Source: Holophagaceae bacterium (lineage in GTDB: Bacteria > Acidobacteriota > Holophagae > Holophagales > Holophagaceae). From it: a stretch of 37,758 nucleotides of DNA. The notes beneath the pieces were generated by a model. It saw only the letters and a program-made list of their open reading frames with translations, was not told the origin of the DNA and did not search any database. Of this stretch, positions 10,471-18,757 are shown one piece after another (position 1 is the stretch's first letter; each line of letters starts with the position of its first letter). Both the position numbers and the translations under genes were made by a program. The stretch covers positions 1 to 37,758 of the forward strand of contig JANYBM010000044.1 in assembly GCA_025361125.1 (NCBI GenBank), written 5' to 3'.

Positions 10471-10503
10471 AATCGGCGAATTGCTTTTGTCGTAACGATG
10501 AAA

Positions 10504-10929
10504 CTACGGATTCGGCCCGGCTGATTCAACGCTTCGGATTTTCCAATGGCTGCCAGTTTTCCGCCACCGAATGACATAGCTGCGGTGCCCCATGTCTTCG
10601 GGGAGGAGCCCCCCGCCTTTGGACGTGAGCACCAGTTCGACCGCCTGCAACGCACCGTCCCGATTGATCTGTACCCGATTGGCCAGCACGGTCACGCCCA
10701 CCTTCTGCTGGCGGAAAATACCCATCAGGTAAAGCCGGGCCGCGGCACGATCCATACCTTCGGGGCCTTCGAAATCCTGGGCAAGCAGCTCGGAAGCTCC
10801 GCCCGCATCGCTCTTTTCCACCGCTTCGATGGTTGCAGCAAAGGCTGCTCTTACTTGATCCTCAGGGGTGCCTTGCTTGCAGGCCACGAGGCTACAAAGT
10901 GTCAAGGTGGTGAAGGTGTTTTGGCGCAT
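10504..10929 (-). CDS. Putative lipoprotein of unknown function
   Basis: A protein of about 141 residues with a short signal peptide ending in a lipobox (LVAC, Cys at about residue 15), so it is probably lipidated and held at the cell envelope. The mature part looks like a small alpha+beta domain of the SnoaL/NTF2-like or DUF4878 kind (PEDQVRAAFAATIEAVEKSD near the start, HWKIRSVES near the end). That fold guess is tentative. Start choice is uncertain: ATG at 10929 puts the lipobox at the right distance, while ATG at 10947 adds six residues. It faces away from the PLP enzyme gene. Confidence 0.65.
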   Translation of the reverse strand: MRQNTFTTLTLCSLVACKQGTPEDQVRAAFAATIEAVEKSDAGGASELLAQDFEGPEGMDRAAARLYLMGIFRQQKVGVTVLANRVQINRDGALQAVELVLTSKGGGLLPEDMGHRSYVIRWRKTGSHWKIRSVESAGPNP

Positions 10930-10998
10930 GGGCTCTATGCTAAACATTAAAGTACCCAAGTGATGGGAGAGATCTTGCGCATGGGCTCTAAGCTAAAG
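10925..10998. repeat. Duplicated 22-bp element at a divergent gene start
   Basis: Bases 10925-10946 and 10977-10998 are direct repeats matching at 20 of 22 positions (GCGCATGGGCTCTA, then T or A, then GCTAAA, with a differing last base). Copy one covers the start region of the lipoprotein gene. Copy two lies about 30 bases before the PLP enzyme gene. Centre-to-centre distance is 52 bases. They could be paired operator sites or a tandem duplication of a promoter/start region. Confidence 0.6.
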
Positions 10999-11029
10999 CT
11001 ATGGCCGATGTCCGGCCCCAGGGAAATTC

Positions 11030-12184
11030 ATGACCACGACACAGCGATTCGCCACCACTTGCATTCATGCGGGCCAGCAGCCGGACTTGTTGAGTGGTGC
11101 GCTGATGACACCGGTCTACTTCACTTCAACTTATATCCAGGAAGGCTTGAATCAACATCGCGGTTACGAGTACGCCCGCACCCGAAACCCAACGCGCGAT
11201 GCGGTTGAAGGTAATCTGGCAGCGCTGGAAGGCGCTGAATTCGGCATTGCCTTCGCATCGGGACTCGCCGCGACCCAGGCCGTGCTGGAGCTGCTTTCCA
11301 GTGGCGATCACTTGGTGCTGGGTGACAACGTCTATGGCGGGACCTTCCGTCTGGTGGACAAGATCATGGCCCGTTTCGGGCTGACCTACACCCAGGTGGA
11401 CACATCCGATCAGGTGGCACTGCGGACCGCCATTCAACCCAACACCAAGCTCGTGATGCTGGAGACGCCCACCAACCCAATGCTGGGGCTCACGGACATT
11501 GTGGCAGTGCGTGGATTATTGAAAGAACTCGGCATCAGCCCGATTCTGGCGGTAGACAACACCTTTGCGACGCCCTTCAACCAGCGCCCCCTTGAACTCG
11601 GCGCCGATCTCGTATTCCACTCCACCACCAAATATTTGAACGGCCATAGCGACAGCATCGGCGGTGTGGTGGTGACGAATTCCACTGATCTGAGTGAACG
11701 CCTGCACTTCATCCAGAACGCCGCTGGCGCCATCCTTTCGCCCATGGAAAGCTGGCTCGTTTTGAGGGGTACCAAGACCTTGCACTTACGGATGGAGCGC
11801 CATAACAAGAACGCGCTTGAGATCGCGCGCTGGCTCGAACAGCGAAAGGATCTGAAGGCGGTTTATTACCCTGGCCTGGAATCCCATCCCCAACACGAGT
11901 TGGCCAAGCGTCAGATGAAAGGCTTTTCCGGCATCGTCAGCTTCGACACCGGCGACGCCGAGCGCACCCGCCGGATGGCCGCGGCTTTCAATATTTTTGC
12001 ACTGGCGGAATCCCTGGGCGGCGTGGAAAGCCTGATCTGCCATCCCGTGTCCATGACCCATGGCAGCGTCCCCGCATCCGATCGCGCCAAGTTGGGCATC
12101 ACCGATTCTCTGCTGCGCCTGAGCGTTGGCGTCGAGGATGTCCGCGATCTCATTGAAGATCTGGAGAGAGCACTGAAGGCTTAG
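11030..12184 (+). CDS. Cys/Met-metabolism PLP-dependent enzyme (cystathionine synthase/lyase family)
   Basis: This enzyme belongs to the trans-sulfuration group: cystathionine gamma-synthase (MetB), gamma-lyase, beta-lyase or O-acetylhomoserine sulfhydrylase. It is 384 residues, typical of the family. Visible are the substrate/PLP motif YEYARTRNPT, the phosphate-binding FASGLAATQAVLELL segment, and the PLP lysine Lys201 in STTKYLNGHSD. SLGGVESLICHP near the C-terminus is the usual substrate-carboxylate region. MetB/gamma-lyase-like is the best guess, but sequence alone does not separate these activities. An AGGGA site precedes the ATG. It forms a single-gene unit divergent from the lipoprotein gene, and no SAM riboswitch is evident in the leader. 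Confidence 0.88.
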   Translation: MTTTQRFATTCIHAGQQPDLLSGALMTPVYFTSTYIQEGLNQHRGYEYARTRNPTRDAVEGNLAALEGAEFGIAFASGLAATQAVLELLSSGDHLVLGDNVYGGTFRLVDKIMARFGLTYTQVDTSDQVALRTAIQPNTKLVMLETPTNPMLGLTDIVAVRGLLKELGISPILAVDNTFATPFNQRPLELGADLVFHSTTKYLNGHSDSIGGVVVTNSTDLSERLHFIQNAAGAILSPMESWLVLRGTKTLHLRMERHNKNALEIARWLEQRKDLKAVYYPGLESHPQHELAKRQMKGFSGIVSFDTGDAERTRRMAAAFNIFALAESLGGVESLICHPVSMTHGSVPASDRAKLGITDSLLRLSVGVEDVRDLIEDLERALKA

Positions 12185-12206
12185 AGCCTTGGGGTCCAGT
12201 TCCGAT

Positions 12207-12221
12207 GCGGCCTCAGGCCGC
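12207..12221. terminator. GC-rich hairpin after the PLP enzyme gene
   Basis: GCGGCC-TCA-GGCCGC forms a compact 6-bp stem between two convergent genes. No T-run follows on either strand, so it is at best a weak or Rho-assisted end point. Confidence 0.3.
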
Positions 12222-12288
12222 GATGTGATGGGTGCACCGAAGGCGCCACCAAGTTGCCTTGAGACCCAGGACTCAAGACCCCGGACAA

Positions 12289-12804
12289 TCAGGCGGTCAC
12301 CAGGTCCCCATCGTCCTTCTGCCGTTTGCGCAGGAAATCATGGAGGGCGTTGTAGTCCACGGTGGCCTTGCGCTTTTCCCACGGCGCACCGATATGCCAC
12401 AGACCCACCATGTCCTCGGGGCAACCCACCCGCTCCCAAATGCTTTCGAGGATGATGGCCAGCGCTTCGCTCGTGAGGTCAGCTTGCAGCGCGTCCTGGA
12501 TCAGGGCCAGACGCCAATGATCCTGTGCCGCGGACCAGCTGGTGCCCCCGGGACGAGGCAGCTTGCCGGTACTTTCGCGGCAGGCCTCCCAAAAAATTTC
12601 CTCGAAGATCTCCAGTTCATTGCCTTCGAGACGGACAAGGTGTTCGCAGGCCTGACCGCGGAAGCCATGGCCTTGAACCCAAGCCTGGATATCGGCCTGT
12701 TTCAAAAAGCCGAAATCGTAACCCACCACCATCTCATTCCAGGTGATGGGGTCATTCGCTTTTGACTGGCGCTGTAGAAGGGCCATCCAGTTGCTTATGT
12801 GCAC
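12289..12804 (-). CDS. Protein of unknown function, possibly DUF2247-like
   Basis: I do not recognise this 171-residue protein with confidence. It is soluble, acidic and tryptophan-rich, with segments such as ITWNEMVVGYDFGFLKQADIQAW that recall DUF2247-type proteins, small bacterial proteins of unknown role. I placed the start at the GTG at 12804, which has a GAGGTG site about five bases upstream; the open frame continues to 12879 without a ribosome site. It lies downstream of the agmatinase-family gene on the same strand and may be the last gene of that string. No signal peptide or membrane span is visible. Confidence 0.6.
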   Translation of the reverse strand: MHISNWMALLQRQSKANDPITWNEMVVGYDFGFLKQADIQAWVQGHGFRGQACEHLVRLEGNELEIFEEIFWEACRESTGKLPRPGGTSWSAAQDHWRLALIQDALQADLTSEALAIILESIWERVGCPEDMVGLWHIGAPWEKRKATVDYNALHDFLRKRQKDDGDLVTA

Positions 12805-12882
12805 GGAACACCTCGCATGAATCCAAGGATGGGTTCCAGGTGTGAAAAGCCCGTGAAGGTTCTTGACTTTCCGTGCCACGCT

Positions 12883-13827
12883 TCAGGGAAACAGCTGTAA
12901 CGCGAGGTGGGCCGCCACCCGCGCACTGTCCCCGGCGCCCTCCAGGGTTGGCGCCAGCTCCATTACGTCGGCCCCCACCCAGGGTGCTGACCAGCGGTGG
13001 ATGGATTGCAGTAGCGCGATCATCTCCACCACGCTCAGGCCTCCTGGGACTGGCTCTGCAACAGCCGGGCAATAGGCGGGATCGAGGACGTCAAGATCAA
13101 GGGACACATAAGCAGGTCCCTGAGCAACTCGCGCGATGTCGCCTTGCAATTGGGCCGCCAGACGACCATCACGGAGATCCCATGGCGTCCACATGCGCAC
13201 TCCCGCGTTGGCCAGGAAGGCCAGTTCTTCGCTTTCGAAGCGTGGAGCCCGCAGACCGATTTGTACGATGCGCCTGGGATCAATAAGGCCTTCTTCAACG
13301 GCCGTTCGGACCCAGGTACCGTGATGGTGTGCCGTGCCCCAGGCCTCGCCGGTGCCCGCGTCCGGATGGGCATCGAAATGCAGGAGGCCCAGTTGCCCGT
13401 GCTTCCGCCAGTGGGCCCGCAAAGCACCCAGCGTCATCAGGTGATCGCCACCCAGGATCAACGTGCGCGCCCCCAGGTTGATCCAGGCCGTTACGGTTTC
13501 CTGCACCGCCAAGAGCGCCTCTTCGATGCAGAAGGGGCGCGTGGGGATATTGCCACCGTCCACCCAATCCAGGGCTGCGAATCCTCGGGGTACTTCGTCA
13601 GTGCCGCTGCCTTGCAGGCGCAGGGGCATGGGCAGCTTTCCAATACCCAAGCTTGCGGCGCGCAGTGCCCATGGCCCCATGCGCGCGCCAGGGCGGTTCA
13701 CCACGCCACCATCGAAGGGTGCGCCCAGCACTACCCCCGGGGCCTCTGAAGGCTCAAGTTGAAGGGGCAAACCAAGAAAGGGTGTGAGCCCCGTGCGGAG
13801 GCTCTGGAGTAATAGGTCGGGAATCAT
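12883..13827 (-). CDS. Agmatinase/arginase-family ureohydrolase
   Basis: This is a dimanganese ureohydrolase of 314 residues. Metal-binding motifs of the family are present in order: GGDH, DAHPD within LHFDAHPDAG, and SLDLDVLDP followed by the VPGG loop. All the key His and Asp residues are kept, so it should be active. The family covers agmatinase, arginase, formiminoglutamase and guanidino-acid hydrolases, and the exact substrate cannot be called. GAGGAA precedes the ATG. It follows the acyltransferase gene by seven bases on the same strand, so they are probably co-transcribed, though no polyamine genes are nearby. Confidence 0.88.
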   Translation of the reverse strand: MIPDLLLQSLRTGLTPFLGLPLQLEPSEAPGVVLGAPFDGGVVNRPGARMGPWALRAASLGIGKLPMPLRLQGSGTDEVPRGFAALDWVDGGNIPTRPFCIEEALLAVQETVTAWINLGARTLILGGDHLMTLGALRAHWRKHGQLGLLHFDAHPDAGTGEAWGTAHHHGTWVRTAVEEGLIDPRRIVQIGLRAPRFESEELAFLANAGVRMWTPWDLRDGRLAAQLQGDIARVAQGPAYVSLDLDVLDPAYCPAVAEPVPGGLSVVEMIALLQSIHRWSAPWVGADVMELAPTLEGAGDSARVAAHLALQLFP

Positions 13828-13834
13828 GTATTCC

Positions 13835-14602
13835 TCATTTCGAATGGGGATTGAGATGGGTGCGTATAGCTAGCAGCCAGACATCTTCATCGCCGATGGC
13901 CGCCATCACGGGACCCGGATGGACCTTCACCTGGGTCCTTCGTGCACGGCAGAGGGCCTGAATATGAGGAGCCAGGCTGGCCGCTCCGATCCAGGGGTAG
14001 TGGGCGTCGGGGCTTTCCAGGCGCAGGGGCAGGACAGTCAGACCTAGACGGAAGGCGGCCCGCAAACCACCTTCGTAGAGCGGAGCCAGCTCCCTTCCAT
14101 TAGTTGTAGTGCCCTCAGGGAAGAGCAGAAAAGGCGCACCCGTCCGCCATTGGTGAACGAGTTCTAGCAGGGCTAAGGCTCGGTGCAGTGGCTTATTCCG
14201 ATCCACGAACTGAAGCCCGGCCCGGCGTGCGTGGCGGCCCAGCCATGGATAACTGGCGACCTCGGCCTTAGCCAGGGTTCCCATGGGTCGTTGGGCCAAA
14301 AGGACCGCGGGATCCAACCAACTAAGGTGGTTGGAGACCCAAAGTTGACCCCCTGTGGGAATTGCTGAGGTGAACTCCACCTCCACATGGAGTGCACGCA
14401 GCAGGTTCCGCGACCAGTGACTCAATACATGGGCAGGATCTTCGGCTTTACCTAGCCTCGGCAAGATGGTGCCGGTGACTGCGAGGGCTTCCACCCATGC
14501 CAAAAGTGTCCGAGGATGCCAATACGCTCGAAACCTGCTGGGCTCCGAAGTGGTATTGGCAAACTTCCAGGTCGTGGCAAGCTGGCTCGGACTACTCGTC
14601 AC
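13835..14602 (-). CDS. PlsC-like 1-acylglycerol-3-phosphate acyltransferase
   Basis: A phospholipid acyltransferase of 255 residues. It carries the catalytic NHLSWLDP motif (the H-x4-D box) and the glycerophosphate-binding FPEGTTT motif at the expected spacing. A hydrophobic segment near residues 33-48 probably holds it at the inner membrane. Housekeeping lysophosphatidate acylation is the simplest role; transfer to ornithine lipids or another lyso-lipid is also possible. Its ATG overlaps the stop of the GNAT-like gene upstream (14599-14602), so the two are translationally coupled. Confidence 0.87.
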   Translation of the reverse strand: MTSSPSQLATTWKFANTTSEPSRFRAYWHPRTLLAWVEALAVTGTILPRLGKAEDPAHVLSHWSRNLLRALHVEVEFTSAIPTGGQLWVSNHLSWLDPAVLLAQRPMGTLAKAEVASYPWLGRHARRAGLQFVDRNKPLHRALALLELVHQWRTGAPFLLFPEGTTTNGRELAPLYEGGLRAAFRLGLTVLPLRLESPDAHYPWIGAASLAPHIQALCRARRTQVKVHPGPVMAAIGDEDVWLLAIRTHLNPHSK

Positions 14603-15129
14603 GACACCAGCCGCAAACGATTGTAGCGGGCTCGCACGCGGTCGAGATCTGCTTTGGTGATGGCAGACCAGAGCCGACGATCACCACGCTGGTAATAGTC
14701 GTCCACCTCGCACACAACCCGTGCTCCCAAGGCGTTGTGGACGCTACGGGCGTCCTCGTTGCCCGGCTCCACCAGGAAGCGGCACTCGACCATGTCCTCC
14801 TGAAAAAGCTTGCCCAACATGGCGCGGATCAGCAGGTAGTTGACCTTGCTTTTTTGATAGTCCGGGTGCACCGCCAATGTGGCGCAGTAGGCGACTTTGC
14901 CAGTGGGGAAATTTAGAACATAGCCCACAGGACGCTCGCCATCCAAGGCGATGAAACACCATTCCGGGTAAAGCTCTGTACAAAGCCGTAAGTAATAGGG
15001 GCAGAGTTGACCTGTGGCATCCCCGCCCCAGATCTCGTTTTCAAGGCGGTGTAGATGCCAGTAGTCCTCGCTTTCGAGAGGACGGACAAGGTATCGGGTC
15101 GACTTGGTTTCGAGCGGAGCTGGAACCAT
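14599..15129 (-). CDS. GNAT-fold acetyltransferase-like protein
   Basis: A GNAT-like protein of about 176 residues. The fold is recognisable from VRPLESEDYWHLHRLENEIWG at the start, the central strand WCFIALDGERPVGYVL, and ATLAVHPDYQKSKVNYLLI. The usual acetyl-CoA pyrophosphate loop (Q/R-x-x-G-x-G/A) is degenerate, reading QKSKVN without glycines, so CoA binding may differ or be lost. Start ATG 15129 has AGAGGTG five bases upstream, and the frame stays open to 15174. It is coupled to the acyltransferase that follows, so a role in lipid (for example aminolipid) synthesis is conceivable but unproven. Confidence 0.72.
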   Translation of the reverse strand: MVPAPLETKSTRYLVRPLESEDYWHLHRLENEIWGGDATGQLCPYYLRLCTELYPEWCFIALDGERPVGYVLNFPTGKVAYCATLAVHPDYQKSKVNYLLIRAMLGKLFQEDMVECRFLVEPGNEDARSVHNALGARVVCEVDDYYQRGDRRLWSAITKADLDRVRARYNRLRLVS

Positions 15130-15224
15130 GGAGCACCTCTGGGTTTCCAGCATCGGAGACGCATGTGAAGACACCGTGCCCTTTTCATGGCAAGTTCGCA
15201 GATTCTATGGCACTGGAGTGTGAA

Positions 15225-15758
15225 TTAGGCTCTTGCTGCCAGCTCATGCGCCTGGAACAGCATGGCGTAGTTGCGGGGCTCGATGTGGGACGCGTTCAGG
15301 CCCAGGTGTTCCATGGCCAGGCGGATGGCTCGGGGGTCGCCTTCCAGTTCCAGGTAGCAGCCAAAGGGTGTTTCATCCAGACAGGCTTCGAGGGAATCCC
15401 GCTTAAAAGTCGCTCGACGTTTGGTTATCCGAAATACCGGCGCATAGCCCAGAGCCGAAAGGATTCCCTCCATGGCTTCGCGGTCCACGATGAACGTCTG
15501 AATTTCTGGGCGGATCTTTAGCAGCGGGTCTGGTTGCTGGGGACCCTTCCAGGTAAGCAGGCATTTGCCACCATAGGTGCGAAGACGCAAGGCACAGCCT
15601 TTGGAAAGCAGCTCCCCATCCCGGTCCCACAAGGTGCTTTCCTCGTCCTGCATGGGTTCCACCGGAAGGAAACTCAAAGCGGCCAGTAGCGGTTGCATGG
15701 CATCCGTGGAAGGAATGCGGAGTTTTACTTCGGTTTCTATCGGGATGATTTGTGTCAT
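15225..15758 (-). CDS. CYTH-domain phosphohydrolase (CyaB/ThTPase superfamily)
   Basis: A 177-residue single-domain CYTH protein. The metal-binding ExExK signature is at residues 8-12 (ETEVK), followed by the basic and acidic strands of the tunnel fold (ALRLRTYGGKCLLTWKGP, RPEIQTF, RITKRRATF, LEACLDETPFGCYLELEG). Members hydrolyse triphosphates such as tripolyphosphate or thiamine triphosphate, or make cAMP; inorganic triphosphatase is the commonest bacterial activity. It is the first gene of the leftward string and starts 18 bases from the divergent gene at 15777. Confidence 0.85.
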   Translation of the reverse strand: MTQIIPIETEVKLRIPSTDAMQPLLAALSFLPVEPMQDEESTLWDRDGELLSKGCALRLRTYGGKCLLTWKGPQQPDPLLKIRPEIQTFIVDREAMEGILSALGYAPVFRITKRRATFKRDSLEACLDETPFGCYLELEGDPRAIRLAMEHLGLNASHIEPRNYAMLFQAHELAARA

Positions 15759-15776
15759 CCCGTTAATCTGTCATCG

Positions 15777-17084
15777 GTGCCACAGAAACGCTACCTCATT
15801 GCAACACTATTCATCGCCGGCATGCTTTTGCTGGTAGCGGTAGTGCAGGCCTTCAAACCACCGAGGGAAGGCGGCGTGGGACAGGATACGGCGGTACTCA
15901 GCTTGAATCTCGACAGTTTCGAGACCATCGCGGATCTCCGCCTGGAGGATGGATGGGTTCCACGGTTCACCTCGGCCCAGGATCCGGATCAATGGGAATC
16001 ATGGCCCTCAGAGGGTGGTTTCGGAACCTCGTGGGAACCGGCCACTCCCTTCATGTCAGATCAGGCCTTAGCGCTGAACGGGCCGGGCGGGCGCAGTGAA
16101 GTAGCGCTTTGGCACGGCCTGGAATGGCGCCATTACCGGTTTGACGCGCCTCTGGCTTCAGCGCGATTGGACCCATCCAAGCACAATCGCCTGTTGGTGA
16201 CGCTCGCACTTGGCCGAGATCGGTTTCAGACCAGGCTTCTGGAGGTTCCGGAAGGCCGTGTGCTTTGGGCCGTGGACAGTGGCCCATGGAGCCGCTTCAG
16301 TTGGGACGGGAAGGCGGTGCTGATGGGCTTGGCCGACCCCTCTCAAGCTTCACGGTTACTGCTGACCGCCTTGCCAGTGGAGCGAGATTGGCCTGAGTCA
16401 AGCCTGGCCCCCTGGAATGAGGATGGCATGACCGGGGCCCCGCGTGGATTCGCGGTGCGTCTCGAGCAGCTCTGGGATGATGGCAAAGATTTACCGGGTC
16501 CGAAATTGCTCATCCCCTGGTACACGAACAGCCGCTTTTGGATGCCTCGACGGGATCGCCTCTGGGTCTCCACTGAAGGTGTTTGGACCTTTTGGCGGCT
16601 GCGGGAAGGACAGTGGCACAGAGAGGCTAGTGGTTCTGGGGTTTTGTCTGCTCAACCGCCTTCATGGATGGCGCTTGTGGCTGCTTCTCCCGATGGCGCC
16701 CTGCGATCTCGCAGTGGGGTTGACGCCGCGGAATGGGAATTGGCCCCAACGAATCTGCCACCGTGGCCCGCCTATGATGCTGCGTGGCTATGGCGCAAAG
16801 ATGCACCCCAAGGGGCCTTGACCACCTGGGATCTGCGCTGGAATGAAGGCGAATCGCCGCTTCCCAAAGAACGCCAGCGGAGTTCCCTGATGAGTGCCTA
16901 CAGGGCCGAATGGCGGACTGCTTCAAATTTACGCCCATCAGTTCGTGGCTGGCTGCCCCATGGACCCCAGGTGGCGCTGCGGGAGCTGAATGGCGTGGCT
17001 TGGGTCTGGGTGGGCGATCGTGTGTTGCTCGTGCGTCTGGTGCTCACCGAGCGGGTACGTAAGCTAAAAGGCGCCGCTGATTGA
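15777..17084 (+). CDS. Membrane-anchored protein of unknown function
   Basis: I do not recognise this 435-residue protein. It begins with a basic residue pair and one hydrophobic segment (about 7-25, LIATLFIAGMLLLVAVVQAF), then a long extracytoplasmic part very rich in tryptophan. Repeating short beta-type segments (GRVLWAVDSG, DRLWVSTEGVWTFW, ALRELNGVAWVWVGDRVLLV) suggest a beta-propeller-like fold. The start is inferred: the GTG at 15777 is the first one clear of the divergent CYTH gene, but no good ribosome site precedes it. The C-terminus is basic. Confidence 0.65.
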   Translation: MPQKRYLIATLFIAGMLLLVAVVQAFKPPREGGVGQDTAVLSLNLDSFETIADLRLEDGWVPRFTSAQDPDQWESWPSEGGFGTSWEPATPFMSDQALALNGPGGRSEVALWHGLEWRHYRFDAPLASARLDPSKHNRLLVTLALGRDRFQTRLLEVPEGRVLWAVDSGPWSRFSWDGKAVLMGLADPSQASRLLLTALPVERDWPESSLAPWNEDGMTGAPRGFAVRLEQLWDDGKDLPGPKLLIPWYTNSRFWMPRRDRLWVSTEGVWTFWRLREGQWHREASGSGVLSAQPPSWMALVAASPDGALRSRSGVDAAEWELAPTNLPPWPAYDAAWLWRKDAPQGALTTWDLRWNEGESPLPKERQRSSLMSAYRAEWRTASNLRPSVRGWLPHGPQVALRELNGVAWVWVGDRVLLVRLVLTERVRKLKGAAD

Positions 17085-17160
17085 ATTCATTCGCGGACAT
17101 CCCCTTGATTCTGGTAGCGTGATCGCAGTAACTCAATCAAGTGCTCCGCCCGAGGGAACC

Positions 17161-18678
17161 ATGCCCCGCCTTCTCCTTGTGGACGACAACCCCAGTATTC
17201 ACAAGATTGCGGAAACGCTTCTTAGCTCGAGTTCTATCGAGTTGATTTGCGTAGGCTCCGCTAGCGAAGCCCTGATGATGCTGGATTCCGGCGAACGATT
17301 TGACGTCGCTTTGTTGGACACTGCGATGCCCGCCATGGATGGTTGGGAATTGCTTGCACGAATGCGCAAGCATCCTGATTCAGCCTTCATCCCCATCGCA
17401 ATGATGGCCGGCGTGCTGGATACAGTGGATCCAGAAAAGCTCAAACAAGCTCCAATCCAAGGATTCATTAAAAAACCCATTGAGCTGCGCGAACTGGCAG
17501 AACGAGTTCAACAATTACTTGCCACACCCGTGACCCTTTCTGAACACGAAGGGACCGATGGGGATCCCACCGTACTTTCTCCATTCGCCACAGTGCCGGG
17601 TACGAAAATCAAGAGCATGCCGGAGTTCCGAGGCATCGTGGATGGTCCTTCCCATGAAACCAAACCATCTGATGACTCGAATGGGGGGGAAGGGCAGGAT
17701 GACCTGTTGCTTCTGACGCCAGAAGATTTTTGGTTTGAAGAAGCCCCGCAGGATCCTGATTCCGATGATTTCCAGATGGCCCAAGCTACCGCCCAGGCCA
17801 TGGCCGAAGCCCAATCCCAGGCTCCACTGTCCCTCACGGGCCCCATGGATTCCACGCTGGATCTGGAAGAATTGGACCTGGATGCCCTAAAGGACCTACC
17901 CAACGAAGAACCAGTTCAAGAATCCTTCCGGTTGCCTGAAGCTCCAGGTATCCCGGATGTCTCCACTGCACAGGAATCTGCGGAACCCCTGGTCGAAGAC
18001 GTGAGCATCCCGGCCTCTACGGGTGAGTTTGAGTTGGCTGCGGATGCATCAATCCGGGCTGACAAGTTACTCAATGAACCGTTCGAGGAAGAGACGCTTG
18101 CCATTCCCGGTTTAGCTATACGTGCGCATGCTCTGTCCACCCCAGAACCGTACCTTACCGACATGCGTGTTCACGAATTTCTCACTGAGGATATTCCAGC
18201 GCAGGCATTGGCAGACCTGGGTGAAATACCGGATTTTGAGGATTCCTCACCAGAGCATTCAACACCAGAGATCCCAGCGCCTGAAAGCCCCGCGCCGCCG
18301 ATGTTCGAAGAAGCCGCTTCGTATGTTGAACCGCATGACGAACCAGGATTCCCGTCTGCTGCAGCCTATGCCTTGCCAGCGGCTGCCTTGGTTGTGCCTG
18401 CCGTTGTAGCCATGGCCTCTACTGCAGCTTCAGGGTCAGAGTCTCCGACCTCTCCCCTCTCCATTGCCCCCCCCGCTGTGTCTGTTGCCCCTTCCATGGA
18501 ACCCATGAAACTCGTGCAGCCACCGTACGACGCAACGGCCCTAGTCCAAGTCTTGCTGTCCGATCCAGTTTTGATGGATGTCTTGACCAAAGCAGTCGTA
18601 GCCAAACTGGGGGATCAGGCCCTTCGTGAGATAGCATGGGAGTTGATGCCGGAGTTGGCTGAGAAATTGCCACGATAG
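17161..18678 (+). CDS. Receiver-domain protein with long acidic linker
   Basis: A 505-residue response-regulator-like protein. Residues 1-120 form a CheY-type receiver with the acidic pocket (VDDN), phospho-acceptor Asp53 in LLDTAMPAMDG and the switch lysine in FIKKPIE. A low-complexity linker of over 300 residues follows, dominated by Glu, Asp, Pro, Ser and Ala. A conserved-looking helical end of about 50 residues contains QVLLSDPVLMDVLTKAVV and LREIAWELMPELAEKL. It has no DNA-binding or enzymatic domain. The end helix may be an oligomerisation or localisation element; that is inference. The ATG at 17161 has GAGGGA upstream; an earlier GTG at 17119 is less likely. Confidence 0.8.
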   Translation: MPRLLLVDDNPSIHKIAETLLSSSSIELICVGSASEALMMLDSGERFDVALLDTAMPAMDGWELLARMRKHPDSAFIPIAMMAGVLDTVDPEKLKQAPIQGFIKKPIELRELAERVQQLLATPVTLSEHEGTDGDPTVLSPFATVPGTKIKSMPEFRGIVDGPSHETKPSDDSNGGEGQDDLLLLTPEDFWFEEAPQDPDSDDFQMAQATAQAMAEAQSQAPLSLTGPMDSTLDLEELDLDALKDLPNEEPVQESFRLPEAPGIPDVSTAQESAEPLVEDVSIPASTGEFELAADASIRADKLLNEPFEEETLAIPGLAIRAHALSTPEPYLTDMRVHEFLTEDIPAQALADLGEIPDFEDSSPEHSTPEIPAPESPAPPMFEEAASYVEPHDEPGFPSAAAYALPAAALVVPAVVAMASTAASGSESPTSPLSIAPPAVSVAPSMEPMKLVQPPYDATALVQVLLSDPVLMDVLTKAVVAKLGDQALREIAWELMPELAEKLPR

Positions 18679-18757
18679 TTCAGTTATTGGCAGAACTCAT
18701 CCCCCATCCGGAACCAATCCCGGGCTAACACCCCTTTCGCGCATAGGCTTAACCTGA

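Noticed and set aside
10959-11029. Possible SAM or cobalamin riboswitch before the trans-sulfuration enzyme
   Set aside because: The leader is short and shows no conserved core; the only structure is the 22-bp direct repeat.
14599-15174. Longer N-terminus for the GNAT-like protein from 15174
   Set aside because: No ribosome site precedes 15174, whereas the ATG at 15129 has AGAGGTG at ideal spacing.
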